Assembly: GCA_003999685.1 (NCBI GenBank)
Contig: CP021226.1
Location: 2,232,001 to 2,296,000 of the forward strand
DNA: 64,000 nt
Source of the DNA: Taiwanofungus camphoratus
Lineage: Eukaryota > Basidiomycota > Agaricomycetes > Polyporales > Taiwanofungaceae
Direction of reading: 5' to 3'
The notes beneath the pieces were generated by a model. The model worked only from the letters and a program-made list of their open reading frames with translations. It did no database searches and was not told where the DNA came from. Positions 31,776 to 43,653 of this stretch are shown piece after piece (the first letter of the stretch is position 1; each line of letters starts with the position of its first letter). Both the position numbers and the translations under genes were made by a program.

Positions 31776-33646
31776 CTATCTTCTGTTACCATCATAGACC
31801 AGGCCTGCAAGCCCATAGCGCACGACGAATGCAAGGACACTACCAGCAACCTAGAGCAGATCCCATGAGAGCCAGAACAGAGCAGCCCCCTCGGCCCTTA
31901 TCAAGACCGCCTCGACTCACCTGTGAGCACATCAAGACCCTGACCAGGATGTCCTCCTTCATCGGCCCCAACCGGACCAAGAAGAAATTCAAAATCGTGA
32001 GGTTTGTGGTCTCAGTGATCTGCCCTGTCTGCAGGTCGGTGGTCAGCTCCACAAAGCCGAGTAGCGCAAAAACGCGCAACACGAGAGTGGCCGTTTGCGA
32101 GGGCTGATGATCCTTGAACTCGGCTTTGGACGGGTACAGCAGCCCCGTGTTTGGATCAAACCTTCGGGGAAAAACAGATTGTCAGTATATCCGCCCGGCA
32201 ATATCAGAAACGTGGCCAGGTCATGTAAATGCAGAAAGTGATGCACACCTGGGCACGCGGTGTCGTGGACACGGGACGAGCCCGAAGAGCTGAGGGCATG
32301 AAAGTACGAAGTTGAATATTTGGGGGAGAAAGAAGAGCAGGAGGGTCTTGGAGAAGTGGGCCTGGATGCCCACGACAGCGAATGCCATGCCCGTCACATA
32401 GCAGAGTGTATCACCAGGAAAGACGCGCGCCGGATACCTAAGCACACACGGAATATAGCACACAGTATTAGCATATGGCTTGTGATTTTGAGATAGCAGT
32501 ACCCGCCGAGACTGACCAGTTGTGATACATGAATCCAACACAGACACCTACCAACGGCAGCATGAAGTATAGACTGAACAAATGCCGCTCGACGAGCACC
32601 CTACTGCCATATGCCATACCAGCACTCCATATACCTCCGACCTCTACCTCAGCAGGGCGCCCAAGAATGTGAAGCGGGAGCAGAATGCGGAAGCCTGTTG
32701 GCCATGGAAGGTAAAGTAGATCATTGAGGATTACAGATAACGCGATGATCAGCGCCTGGCTGACTTCAGAGCCATTGATACCTGCTAGGATGTTGATGCT
32801 ATTGGTGCAGAACGTGGACAGGAGTGACATGTATAAATAGTAGAGTGGACCTGGATTGTATTCAGGAAGGCCATGGAGCCAAAAGGTTTGGGGACTTGAA
32901 GGTATGCGTACCTAAGTTCAGCATGGAGCCCAGTAACCATCGAAGCGGTATGGGCACAACCACGTCGGTGGCGCCTTGTTCAGAGTAGTATACAATAAGT
33001 AATGGGATTGACGCGATGACAGGTATTGGTAACTTATGTCGCCATCGTATGTCAAACACGTCGTCCAGGAAGCCAAGCATGGTGGCCATTAAAAGGGACA
33101 GCAAGGAGGAAAGGTACATTGATAGCTAGATATGCGTGGAAGACCATGAGTACTGAGGCACCATAGACTGCTACCTGAACACACGCCTGATGGTGCGGGA
33201 ACTCGTTAACGACGAGCCCTTCACGACCCGTTTTGTTGGAATTGCTTGGCTGGCACCCAAAGGAGTCCGAGAAAGCAAACGGGGTGAAGAGTATTAGAAG
33301 GAGAATATATAGTGATGCACAGACGAGCCCAAGACTCTCCGGTCTGGGTTATAAACATCAGAAACGAGAAGATCAGAGATCATAGACCATTTACTGACAT
33401 GGCGGTATCATATGTTTTGAGCAGATCTCTTCCTTTGAGATTCGCTCGTACAAAGGTGGGCCCGAGTAGGGGGACCAGGTACAAAGTACCTAGGAGTGCG
33501 AGCAACGAAAAGCCCAATGAAGCATACAACGCTGGTAATAGAGGAGCTGGCTCGAGGAGTGGGCGGAGAATAAACCATATTGAAATGGGCAGGCAGGTGA
33601 GCAGAAAGACCTGAGGTAAGGGTCTTGGACGGAGTGGCTGAGCCAT
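31776..33646 (-). CDS. ALG7: UDP-GlcNAc:dolichyl-phosphate GlcNAc-1-phosphotransferase (ALG7/GPT)
   Basis: Catalyses the first committed step of N-glycan precursor assembly, GlcNAc-1-P transfer to dolichyl phosphate on the ER membrane; the target of tunicamycin. Seven exons (33399-33646, 33175-33343, 32912-33125, 32517-32850, 32249-32437, 31921-32161, 31776-31850) give 489 residues with about ten hydrophobic segments. Family motifs are [32 protein letters not shown] (the Asp pair of the active site), [30 protein letters not shown] (with the NWYP and GDT boxes) and [12 protein letters not shown]. The C-terminal exon [12 protein letters not shown] matches the position of the last helix in other eukaryotes. 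The donor after FPHHQ has two in-frame choices differing by four residues. Confidence 0.96.
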
Positions 33647-34639
33647 TTGCTCATTAAGTTGTCGTTCTTAGTCTTTCTGTAAATGATAAAAGCAAATCAA
33701 GTAGTGCTGTTCAGCTTCGCTATACCGTGCGTTACCGGAGACCGTTCTAACTTGTGTTGGCAGTCACGAAGGTTGGAAGGAGTATCTGGTCTGCCTGGAG
33801 CGACTAGTACTGTCTTGAGATGTCTGAACACGTAAAGGCGATGTTTAAACGCGATATTTGAACACGTAGGCCCGATGTTCAGAGCGCTGATAACTGCTTC
33901 AATGCCAGAGAATATAAATGAAGTACGAGAGAGTCATGCCTCTAAGTCTCCTCAAGCATATACGTTGCAGAAGGAGTGCCTGGTATATGATCCCAACCAA
34001 AGTGTCGAACTGATGGCCCAACTACTTACCAGCCTACTACCACCACCAGGGCGTAGGTAGGTGCACGTGTCGTGCGATACTCATAATCTAAGGTTAGGAG
34101 CAGAGTGCGATCCTGTTATCGAGGTTAACGACATCATGTGTAAAGTATGAATCCTATGGCAAAGCATTACGACAGTTTCAACCCCAAACTGGGTCTCATC
34201 TACAATACCATTGGTTTACATAAGAAAGCTATGTATGTTAAGTGGAGTTGCTATGACTCGATGCAGAGATTAAGGGAACGCTGCATGATTCCAGAATAAC
34301 CAGCGGTTGAATGACTTTTGGTAGTGACAAAGTTACCAAGCACATCAACAATGCTTGATATCTATAATCACGTTCATTCCTACAATTCCTAGACTCTCTT
34401 TTTCATCGTTTGCGTATAGTTTGATCACGATGGAGCCACCGCATGAACCAACAAGACGAGTCATTTCACGAGAGGAGGACGCAATCTTTTCACCACATGC
34501 ACAGAGATATGTAGTTTCCTGGAACCAGTCTGAAGCCTGGGGATCGCAAAGCAGGTCTGCTGCATGGCGACCAAGGCTGGAACATGATAATTATTAAATA
34601 AGTCCATTAGCAAGTACTTGGAATGGGAGGTTGAGACTC
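33647..34639. other. Intergenic: upstream of ALG7, downstream of zinc finger gene
   Basis: About 1 kb. An 80-residue frame at 34355-34597 (plus) contains MEPPHEPTRRVISREED but no recognised domain, and it is rated too weak to call. No repeats with clear ends. Confidence 0.45.
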
Positions 34640-36530
34640 TCACGGAAGCCCCATCCCCTCTACTTTCTCTACTACTGTGGCTATCCTCTCTTTGGCCGTC
34701 AATTTGGGGCGCGTTATAGTGGAATAACCACCATTAAATTCCAATAATTTCATCTTTTCAGGGTCTTGTTTCCGAGAATGAAGGTTCTCTTGAAGTGCCT
34801 CGTAGAATGCCTCTGCGGACTGATACTCCACAGCACCTTTCCAGGCACGTGCGCGCTTTGCGGTTCTATCTTCACTACCGGGAGGAATATCTTTTCGCTT
34901 CCCCAATGTGAATGGTCCTAAAGTTTGTGCCTTATAGGACTTCCAAAATTGCACCATAAAATCCATGAACCCTTCACGCATCTTGCGGACTTGCAACTCC
35001 TTTTTCGACGCGTGATTCTTCTCGCGACAGAACCCGCATTGCTTATATGCACGTCGCCTAGAAGATGCTGGGAGAGAAGCCTTACATGACCTGCAGGTAG
35101 TCGACGAGGTAGTAGACTCCGCGCTAGCAGTGACCTGAGTTGATGTACTGACCCCTGCTGCATCCGGTTCAGGGGTAGAGTACGGCAGTGATGAGGACTC
35201 GGCAAGATGTACGAGCTGAGGGGCAGCTTTTAATGATGGATGGGGGCGAAGGACACTTTCTATTTCATCTACCTTTACCATCTTCGCCTTCGTGAGAGTT
35301 GGACGCGCAGCAGCAGAACCTCGGTCAGTTCCGCTGTCATACCCAGTCTCTGAATGTTCGACTCGGTTCTTTATCAACGTCATCGGACGAGTATTTGTTG
35401 CTATCACAGGAGTCAGAACTCTTCTTGATGATGATTGTCGACTGCTCGTGAATTCGTCCGGCGCTAGCATCTGTTCTTCAGTGCTCCTGCACTCCGAAAA
35501 TGAGGAATGAGCAGCCTTGCTAATATTGGCAGATAATTTGGTCAGGGTGATATTGACATCGTCCGTCTTTGTTTCAGTCCTGGGGCGATCTCGAAACTTA
35601 TGGAGAAACCGGAGCGAATCCATGTGCTTGTGCGTTTGGATAGAAGCAGAAGAAACTACAGAATTGGATCTCGGCTGGATCTCACCAATAGCACTTGGCC
35701 TCAGTGTATGGGCTGCCTCAGTCAGAACGAGCTTCTTGTCATCTTTCCTAGGAGCATGCGTGAGCCGGGCCGAGGAACTACCAGTGGATGGGGTGATACC
35801 GGACAACTTGTTTAACTCGACAGATAGGGAGAGGCGCTCTCGTTGCCCAATTTCGAGATTGACACCGGACAGCCTTTTAGAAATGTCAACCAGGCGCTTT
35901 GTGGTAGAACTTCTTGGAATAGGTTGATAGGAGCCCGTTGCGGTACTTGCTTCAGTAATGAATCTCTGTTTGCCCACAGAAGCAATCCAAGAAGTAGCCG
36001 CGTGCATCTTAGAGGGTGAACTATCGGAGATGGGAGATGTCCCGTCACTCGGCGAGTTGGATGATATAAACGAGTTAGAAGCCAATGGTGAAAGGATACA
36101 CTCAGGTGTGGAGGCGGGGAGATCTTCCAGTATACTCGTACCGGTGATATTGGCGAAGGTGGGAGGACTGCCTTTGTGCAGTTTGTGCGCATGTGCACGT
36201 ACTTGGGCCGAATTTCTATGCGAAAACTTTCCGCAAGGACATTTCATTTCCTTTGTCTTCTCATCTCTTTGTATACTCCGTTGTCTACCTGTATAGTACA
36301 AAATCGTCAGGAACCTGATCAAGTTGTCAGTGAGCCTTGGGTATTATAATCCTCACCTCCATACCATATGGTCGTTGTATAACGATGAAAGTTAGAAACA
36401 TGGGATCCCATATTGTGCCGAGCTGTTCCTTGCGAGACAGCTTTTGCCACATAATCGCATCCATCATAGGAACAAGGCCTTGAGACGACACGAGATTTGA
36501 TGGTCGTCCTTGAGAGAATAATTAATACGA
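34640..36530 (-). CDS. C2H2-like zinc finger protein, uncharacterised
   Basis: The main exon runs from about 36290 to 34640. An upstream exon (about 36360-36530) is joined through a roughly 70-bp intron and keeps the frame open. Together they encode two finger-like segments: CSYDGCDYVAK with following His residues in RHNMGSHVSNFH, and CPCGKFSHRNSAQVRAHAHK. A long Ser/Thr-rich disordered middle follows, then a third Cys pair set (CRSCKASLP and QCGFCREKN) and a conserved-looking C-terminal block (GFMDFMVQFWKSYKAQTLG, AFYEALQ, AKERIATVVEKV). I do not recognise the family. The 5' end is unresolved: a frame with ATG exists at 36688-36590 but its phase does not fit the next exon. A nuclear, DNA-binding role is inference. 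Confidence 0.6.
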
Positions 36531-37084
36531 CTAGTAGACAATGACAAATGTAAGCTCAGTAATAGGACACTTACATAAATGTTGAAACTGATTGATTCTG
36601 TTTTTTGTGTTGGTGGCAGGGTAGAGAACGGTGATATCAAGTGCACGCGTCTGTCACGTGGACGCGATCTCACTCGCATTTTGTTCACATGATTCGATAT
36701 CCCGGATCAGCGTCTGCTGAGCATAACTACAGTCAACTCCCTCTTAACCCATACCCCCTCGGTGGAAGCTACGAGCTATGGGTTATCAGGGAGTATGGGT
36801 TATGGGGAGACTATTACAATTTGGTGGATCAAAAAAGCTATGGGTTTAGAGGGAGTATGGGTTTTGAGAGGTATGGGTTAAGAGGAAGTTGACTGTATAA
36901 CTTTGACTTTACGACAATTCCATAATCATAAGACTGCAGTGAACAATCAGAATAGTGTGGCTCCCAGCTTGCAAATATGTGAAGATGGCAATTAATTAAT
37001 TACATGGAATGTACTCTAAGAACAGGAATTAAAGATAGCATAGCGTATCTTGATAGAGTGTGACGCGACAAATAAAGGTCTGTG
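36531..37084. other. Intergenic between zinc finger gene and SMC6, containing a MITE
   Basis: Apart from the inverted-repeat element at 36730-36895 and the unresolved first exon of the zinc finger gene (about 36590-36688), nothing is recognised. The right part holds the SMC6 3' region. Confidence 0.5.
36730..36895. mobile_element. MITE with 26-bp terminal inverted repeats and TA duplication
   Basis: 166 bp, starting CAGTCAACTCCCTCTTAACC and ending in the near-perfect inverted copy (GGGTTAAGAGGAAGTTGACTG), with TA on both sides (36728-36729 and 36896-36897). The repeats extend through CCATACC/GGTATGG, one mismatch in 26. CAGT ends plus a TA duplication are typical of Tc1/mariner, especially pogo/Fot1-type, non-autonomous elements. 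The interior repeats TATGGGTT words and has no coding capacity. Confidence 0.85.
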
Positions 37085-40000
37085 TCACTGGAACGCAAGC
37101 ACTCCTTGACCACGCTCCGGATCTGTCATACGATGTACGCGGACTGTATTGCCTATATTGATATTGGTCATATCCTGCGGCGTGATCAAGACGTACTGCT
37201 TTCCCTTAGAGGAATTTGCAGTATCGATCTAGAATAAATAAAATAAATGAACAATGAGTAGACATGAAGCGACCAGTAGGTTCCAGACGTACCATCATCC
37301 TCATGCTGATCCGCCTATTGACTGCATCCATGAAGACATCGAACTCGTCTGCGCCGACATCGTCATATCTTGTTCAAGCAACGAGTTTATAAAGAACCCA
37401 CGCACCAAGACATCTTATCGGGCAGCCGATAGACTCCCAGAGAGACAACAAGAGACAGATGGTCGAGAATGATTTCTCGCCACCACTAAGAGATCGAGGG
37501 TCCTTCTCTCTATTGTTTTGAGTCAGGGTTTGATCGTCAGTTTGCACCTGTGAGAGCGTTATACTCTTCCACATAACGCCATAGGATATTGGAATATTGA
37601 CCTTTAACGTCAACGTCCCGTTGACGTGATCAAAGAGGACTTTGCCGTAGTATCCACGGTTCGACAGATGGTATTGGAAATAGACCTTGCATCGCAAGGC
37701 AATGTGGCGGCGGAATTCGTGCCATTTCGCCAGTCGGACTTTGACCGATCTTCTGAGCGCCTACTCGCAAAAATCAAGTAAGAGATCACAATTATATTCT
37801 TACGAGAGAAAAAAGAAACCAAACCTTGTTCAACGCCAGCATATTTTTCAAGTCCTTTTTCGCCGTATCCAAGGCCGCCTTCTTCTTGTTTACTTCAATG
37901 GTCATCTCTTCGACAGTAGCACCATGCCTATGCGACTTCTTATCAGTCTAGCACGGAAATTGACGAGGATCTTCCTTACCTCTTCTCACGCTCCCGCAGA
38001 GCGGCTTGCACAGCATCTAGATTGCGCTGGACCTCATCCGCTTTGCGAGGATTCTTGAAGCGTTCACAATACTCCTCGGCTTTGGCCGTCCATGACTACC
38101 GACACTATCAGCATGTTGCAATATGGCTATATTGAAACAGTTCACCTCGAACTCTTCTTGCAATCCCTTCGCGACCTCTTCAACAGCCTTGACTTTGGAA
38201 TCTTCGTCTGCTAGCTTCGCGGTATAATGATTCTTGCTGTTCTGTGCCTCTAATCGTTTCTGCACAGCATCCTCGATTTCTTTCTGGCATTGTCGAATTG
38301 ATTAAGTTTTTAATATGTTACTCATGACTGACACTCACTCGTATTCCTTCTTGTTGATTTTCAAAGCCCAAGATCTGTCCTCTGACACCATCTAATTTTT
38401 CTATCAGTGGGCGCTGTAGTACATCGAGTTCGGCTTTCTTCTTTTGCAGCTCTTCAAACTGGGTTGTGAGGAAGTTCTTCTCTTCTTCTGAGTCCTGTAA
38501 TGATGATGAATACTAGGAAGAATGGACTGGGAGACAGGATAGAACCTACTCGCTTAGCATCCTGGAGCCCCTGAATGCCCACCGGTAAATCTTCATTGAG
38601 TTCTTCCTGCAAAGTATCCCGAATACTCTTCAGATTCTTCACGTTCTGTAAGGCTTGAGTTTCTTGTGCCTGTTCGGTCATATAAGTATAATTCTTTATT
38701 ATATTAGTCAACGGCGTACAGTAAGGGCTTTGATTTCAGTCTGGAGTCGGTTGTACTGCAGCTTGAGTTTGTCGATGTCCGCCCGTGACTCGTTATACGC
38801 TGTTTCGGCGTTTTTTATCTCCTCCTGCCACCGCCTAGAAACGTTTACCCAAGTTTCACATAATACATCGCGACGTCATGTACATACCGTTTTTCTTCTT
38901 CCACATTGTCACCAGTGAAAAATTGATGCCTGATATCACCTCTATTCTCGCTGAGCCTCGGCAGTACATTTGACGTCCCACCGCCCTCGCTAAGCAATGA
39001 AATATCGTAAGACGAGTGCAGTATTCTGCTTTCTTACGAGAGACGCACGGGAAGCGTTGCACCCTGAACAAGTCTCCCGACCAGGCTACTCCCCCTCGTC
39101 CCACTTCCAGCAAAATACGGTCTGCTTCAGCACGAGTCGGAGCCAAGAATGTACTCTCAATGTGCGCTTGATTGATCAAAATACGAAGGACAAATGGATC
39201 AGAGATCTACACGGTGTATCAAGTCAGTTGATACAGGTGATATCGGACAAGATAAAATGACATACTTGGAGGGCTCGCAAGACGGTGAGGTATTGCTCCG
39301 GTGGTTCACCTCTGCTGTAGTCAAATAGATCGACCTCGGTGATAACAATCATACAATTTCGACTTGAAATAACAGATTCGTCAACAGCGAATCCGAGGAG
39401 ACATCGACGGCATGCTCACTTTCCATGATCCTTCAACAAGTTGTCGAGAAGTTGGCGGTCCCGCGCATCCGTAATCACAAAGCCATTCATCAGACTCCCG
39501 AGCTGAACGCGCATCAGGGGAGCCCATTGCTTGCCCTTGACATCGACGTAGAGTCCAAATGGCCCAACAGGCTTCCGCCCGTACCAGTTCATTTGCTGGA
39601 TCGCCGCTAGTACCTTGTCCATGTTGCTCCCAAACGGCGCGAGCTTATTCCGCGCACGTTCCTGGCACCTTCTCAGCTGTTCTTGACACTCGACGATGCG
39701 ATTCTTCTTTGGGTTGAGGTCGGCTTCAATCTTCAAGCCTTGCTGCTTCATGACCTCCGCCTCAGCGGTCTTCCTTGCTCTGCCCTCCTTGATACCCTGC
39801 AATTCCTTGTCAGCCGCCTCGTAATTCGCTTTGGCCTGCTCGAACTTATGAGTCGTCTCATCGCGCTTGCCCTGCGAGAATGCCTCAGTCTTCGCTGTCT
39901 CATCTGCGATCTGTCTTTCAAGCGCCTCGATATGCTTGTTGGTATTGGTGATGCTCTGAACCATCTGTTTCTCCTCGTTCTATGCGCGCGACGGATGGTC

Positions 40001-41836
40001 AGGATGACAGTTTGCCCAAAGTTACATCAGGACATACCCTCAGCTTCGTAAGCTTGTTCTTGTTTTCCCGAATGTTCTCCTGCAGCTTGTTCTTCCGAGC
40101 CTGTAGAGTCTCGATCTCACCGAGGTCCGCCAAACTTTGTTCTTGAGTCTCAACCACCAAGGAAGCTTCTGCAAACTTTTCCTAAATACAACAAGACGAG
40201 CAAGGTGAGAGTGGGTTTCATGACAAAACATTCATCCTACTTCGGCCTCGGCAAGCGCGTCCTTGATCTTTGGCAGGCGTCGAGACAGCTTAGCAACTTC
40301 CTCGACTTTAGCTTTCAGCTCCTGCAAATCACAGATCGTAAAAATGTACATGACGCTTTGATTGAAGACAATCGGGACATACATCTTCCTTGCTCGCTAC
40401 GTGTGCCCAGGCGAGTTCCTTCTTGAGCTCGTCGGCTTTATGCCTCTGTTCTCGAGCTTTAGCAGCTTCTTGGAACCTGGCAGTCGCCTCCTCCAGCGCC
40501 TCCTCCAGCTCCGGGATGGCCTCAGACTTGCGTTTCAGGACTTTCTGCGTCTGGCCGATGTTTTCCAAGCATGTCTGATACTCTTCGCTCAGCTGGCTGA
40601 GCTGCGTGCCGCGGAGGAAGAACTATGCAGAACGCACTACAATAAGTTTACTCGTAGAAAATGAAATTCCAGGATGCTCACTCGATACTTATCAGCCGGT
40701 TGAGAGGCGCTTAAAAACTGCCTAGTGCATGTTCAGCGTTGTGTATAGCAAGCAAATATAGCGAGTGTGGTCACCTGGCAGAATCTTAGTCGTACTTCAG
40801 TCCAGTTACACTGAAAGACTCTATGGTCATGACAAACCTTGAGTAAGAATATTCATCGGGTTATCAACCTGGATGTTCATGTGGTCGCATATAGCGGACA
40901 GCTCTTCCCTCTTGGTGGAGATGATTCTGCCGTCCTTACTCTTGATCTTGTATGAAGAAGAACCTTCCTTAGTGAAGCGACGGGTGATTACGATGCTCTT
41001 GCCATAATCTTTAGGTCTGTAGGCTTCCTCGCCCTGGTTCTTGAGAGTCACTGTAACTTCGGCGACGCTATAAAATATAACACATTAACAAGAAAATTGT
41101 ATATCACCGCACTTTCATGATAACGTACGACTGTCCCTCACGTATAAACGACTTGAGACCACTCCCGCGCCCGGTAGATGTCGCTTTCCCACCCAGAGCA
41201 ACAGTCAGTGCGGACAGAACAGCGCTCTTGCCACCTAAAGAGGGATACGTGAGCAGTGAAGAACAAGGTAACCTGTGAGGCAAGACCTCGTCACTTACTT
41301 CCATTGTGACCTGTGGCAATGCTATGAGTTTCCACGTCTGATCAGACCACGAGCAGCACTGACCGATAATGAAATTAATCTGCGGTCCAAAGCTGAAGGT
41401 AAGATATTTGTGGCACATGAATTGATGCATTTCCAGATGTTCAATAATGCCCATTTCCGCTATGCCCTAACACCCGCGCAGGTAAATAATTGCTATACTC
41501 CGTCGGCGCGCCAGTACTTACACCCTGCCCCTTGCCTTTGGACATGAGCTTTTCACGGATCTCTTCTTCGTGTTCCTCCTCAAACTTCTTCTCTTCATCT
41601 TCATCAAGCGCAGTCTGCTCTACCATGTCATCTTCCTCGTCCTCCTCCGCGCCACCGCCGTCTGCGCGTCGACGCGACTTGCCATTAACCCTCGCGGCCC
41701 GCCTGATTACCTGAGGGGGGAGCTCCTGGTGTCCGGTCTCGCTGTCCTCCGTGCGTGCTCGTTTCGAAGCTTGGGAGCTTTCGGGCGAGCCATCGTCGTT
41801 GTCACTCTTGACTGTGATTGCCCTGCGCTTCGGCAT
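37085..41836 (-). CDS. SMC6: Structural maintenance of chromosomes protein 6
   Basis: ATPase of the Smc5/6 complex, which acts in recombinational repair, replication fork stability and chromosome segregation. The start is at 41836, with an acidic N-terminal tail (KRRAITVKSDNDDGSPESSQ and an Asp/Glu-rich run). Walker A is GHNGSGKSAV at about residues 136-145, followed by the GRGSGLKSFIREGQS and DNPMNILTQDSARQF blocks. Long coiled coils surround the hinge (QQMNWYGRKPVGPFGLYVDV and after). C-terminal signature LSGGEKSFST and Walker B CLDEFDVFMDAVNRR are intact, and the end is RGQGVLAFQ. There are many short exons; early ones are 41524-41836, 41364-41459, 41299-41310 (12 nt), 41129-41234, 40838-41067, 40775-40784 (10 nt), 40682-40721 and 40383-40622. 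Both microexons are needed to give conserved sequence. Confidence 0.96.
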
Positions 41837-42378
41837 GGTGGTCGAAATTGAAGGCGTATAGAGACGCGATCAGACGCGACGCGTCGGACACGCGAGGACA
41901 ACAATGACAAAGAAGAACAAACAAAGAGGACTTCCTGATCGGGCGAGCGGCGGGCAGGGACGAGGCCAGGGTCACCCGGTCGTCTTCAATGTTTACGTCC
42001 GATTGACTTTCAGGACGCTTTCCGTAAGCATTGAAATTGAGAAGTGCGGCATGAGAATGTGCACTTTTATGTGCGCTCGTCATGTTGGCTAGCGCGGTAA
42101 ATGAGAGCAACAAATGCTCGCTTCGACAGTCGGCATATTTATGCTGCAGCAGGTGGTTGTTGGTTGCTGATGAGTGCCTATATATAGCCGAGCGGTCAGC
42201 GTGGTCCAGAATACAAGACCCCCACGTCGTCTTGCTAACCGCTTGCTCCTTCTCTTCCACCAACTCTTACTTTTCTCCCGTCAGCGCGTGCGCTGGAAAA
42301 GTCTCCGCCTTGGAGTCCTGAGGCGTCCATTCTCTTCTTCATTCCTTTCACCGTCGCTCTCTCACTAATCCCCCAGCG
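41837..42378. other. Shared upstream region of divergent SMC6 and membrane-protein genes
   Basis: 542 bp between two divergent start codons. CT-rich stretches precede the plus-strand start (TCTTCTTCATTCCTTTCACC near 42335), as is common in fungal promoters. No other feature recognised. Confidence 0.5.
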
Positions 42379-43653
42379 ATGTCGCAACCTATCATCTACC
42401 GCACCCCTCCCATCGCGGGCAGACCACCTTATGCAACGGATGAACCGGACTCGATGTTCCAGCAGCAGCCTAACAATGCACGCAGGATTCGGCAACAGCC
42501 TCCTCCGGACCCTAATGCTAGAACGTCAGCCTATAATGTGTAGGTCACCCCGAACCTGACATTTCTGATCCAGTCTGACCGAAACTTTCAAAGATACGAC
42601 CAGTATCTAGACGGTAACAACCAGGGCATCGAAGCAGGCAGCCTCGAGAACCCGTTTGATGACAGCAAACAACTCAAGTCCCCTCAGTTGCAACACCAGC
42701 TTATTCCCCTCGCTGCCCCCAAGCCTGGTTACGCGGCCCCTGTTGCGGCTCTCAACCTCTCACGTCCTAGTCCTGTGGCTTCGCCAGATGGCCGACAGCC
42801 CGCTTCACCCGAGATGTCCCAAGTGACGTACCCCAAGCCTCTCACCCTGGTCACCCAGCAGTCCTCGCCTCGCATTACCTCTCCCATTTCCACCGGTGGT
42901 ATCCCCAGCACACCACATCCGCTACAGCCGCCTATGACACCCATCACCCCCGCTTTTATCCGCCCCTCGAACTCTCCCGCCCCGCGCGACATCAAGTTTG
43001 CGCACACTGAACCGATTCTGCGTGGTGAGAAAGAAGATCTTCTGCTGCCCAAGCGTGGGCCTCAAGGTGAGGACTTCTGGAGGCGCTTCAGCATGGTCGC
43101 CAAGGAGGACAACGGGAAGCCTTATGCTCAGAAACAGAGGTGCATCGTTCTGGTTGATCATCAAGTCACATTTGCTTACACTCCGCGGTATATAGTGCAT
43201 GGCTCAGGAAGACAACGAACGGCACCTCTCGTATGTCCCGTTCGGTCTTGATTGGCGGACTATTACTCTTGCTGGTATGTCAATTGTATGTTGGCAAGGT
43301 AATGCCAATAACACTTTTTTCAGGTTATCATTGCAGCCATCGTGTTTGGCGTGTGGGAGGCTAAAAAGAACACCACCCCTTCGACGCCAACTGCTATCGG
43401 CGGCAGTGCGAACGAGCTCAACTTGGGAACCTCGTCCTCCGGAGCCCCACACGCCAGCGGTTCGGCTTCGCTGCATGTCTCTCCTACGAACACGGTCGCA
43501 CGTCGTGACATCCTTTCCGATATTGTACCCACAGGGCTACCCCTCCCACCCGTGCCCGTTGTCCCGCCTAAAGCTGAAGGCAGCGCTCATGTGATACGCG
43601 TTGTCCCGCCCGCTCGGCATCGACGTAGTCATATAAATCGCACATTAGACTGA
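42379..43653 (+). CDS. Single-pass membrane protein with Pro/Ser-rich regions, uncharacterised
   Basis: Four exons (42379-42539, 42594-43139, 43196-43274, 43324-43653), 371 residues. The N-terminal 240 residues are Pro/Ser/Gln-rich and likely disordered, with a short conserved-looking segment (LPKRGPQGEDFWRRFSMVAK) just before the membrane. One hydrophobic helix lies at about residues 252-273 (SVLIGGLLLLLVIIAAIVFGVW), preceded by Arg/Lys residues, followed by a Ser/Thr/Pro-rich tail. There is no signal peptide at the N-terminus, so it looks like a signal-anchor protein with a cytosolic N-terminus and a short outside tail, by the positive-inside rule. No family recognised. The exon 3 to 4 junction lies inside the helix and keeps it continuous, which supports the model. 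Confidence 0.75.

Noticed and set aside
34355-34597. 80-residue plus-strand frame
   Set aside because: No domain recognised and no neighbouring exon found; chance frame in intergenic DNA is more likely.
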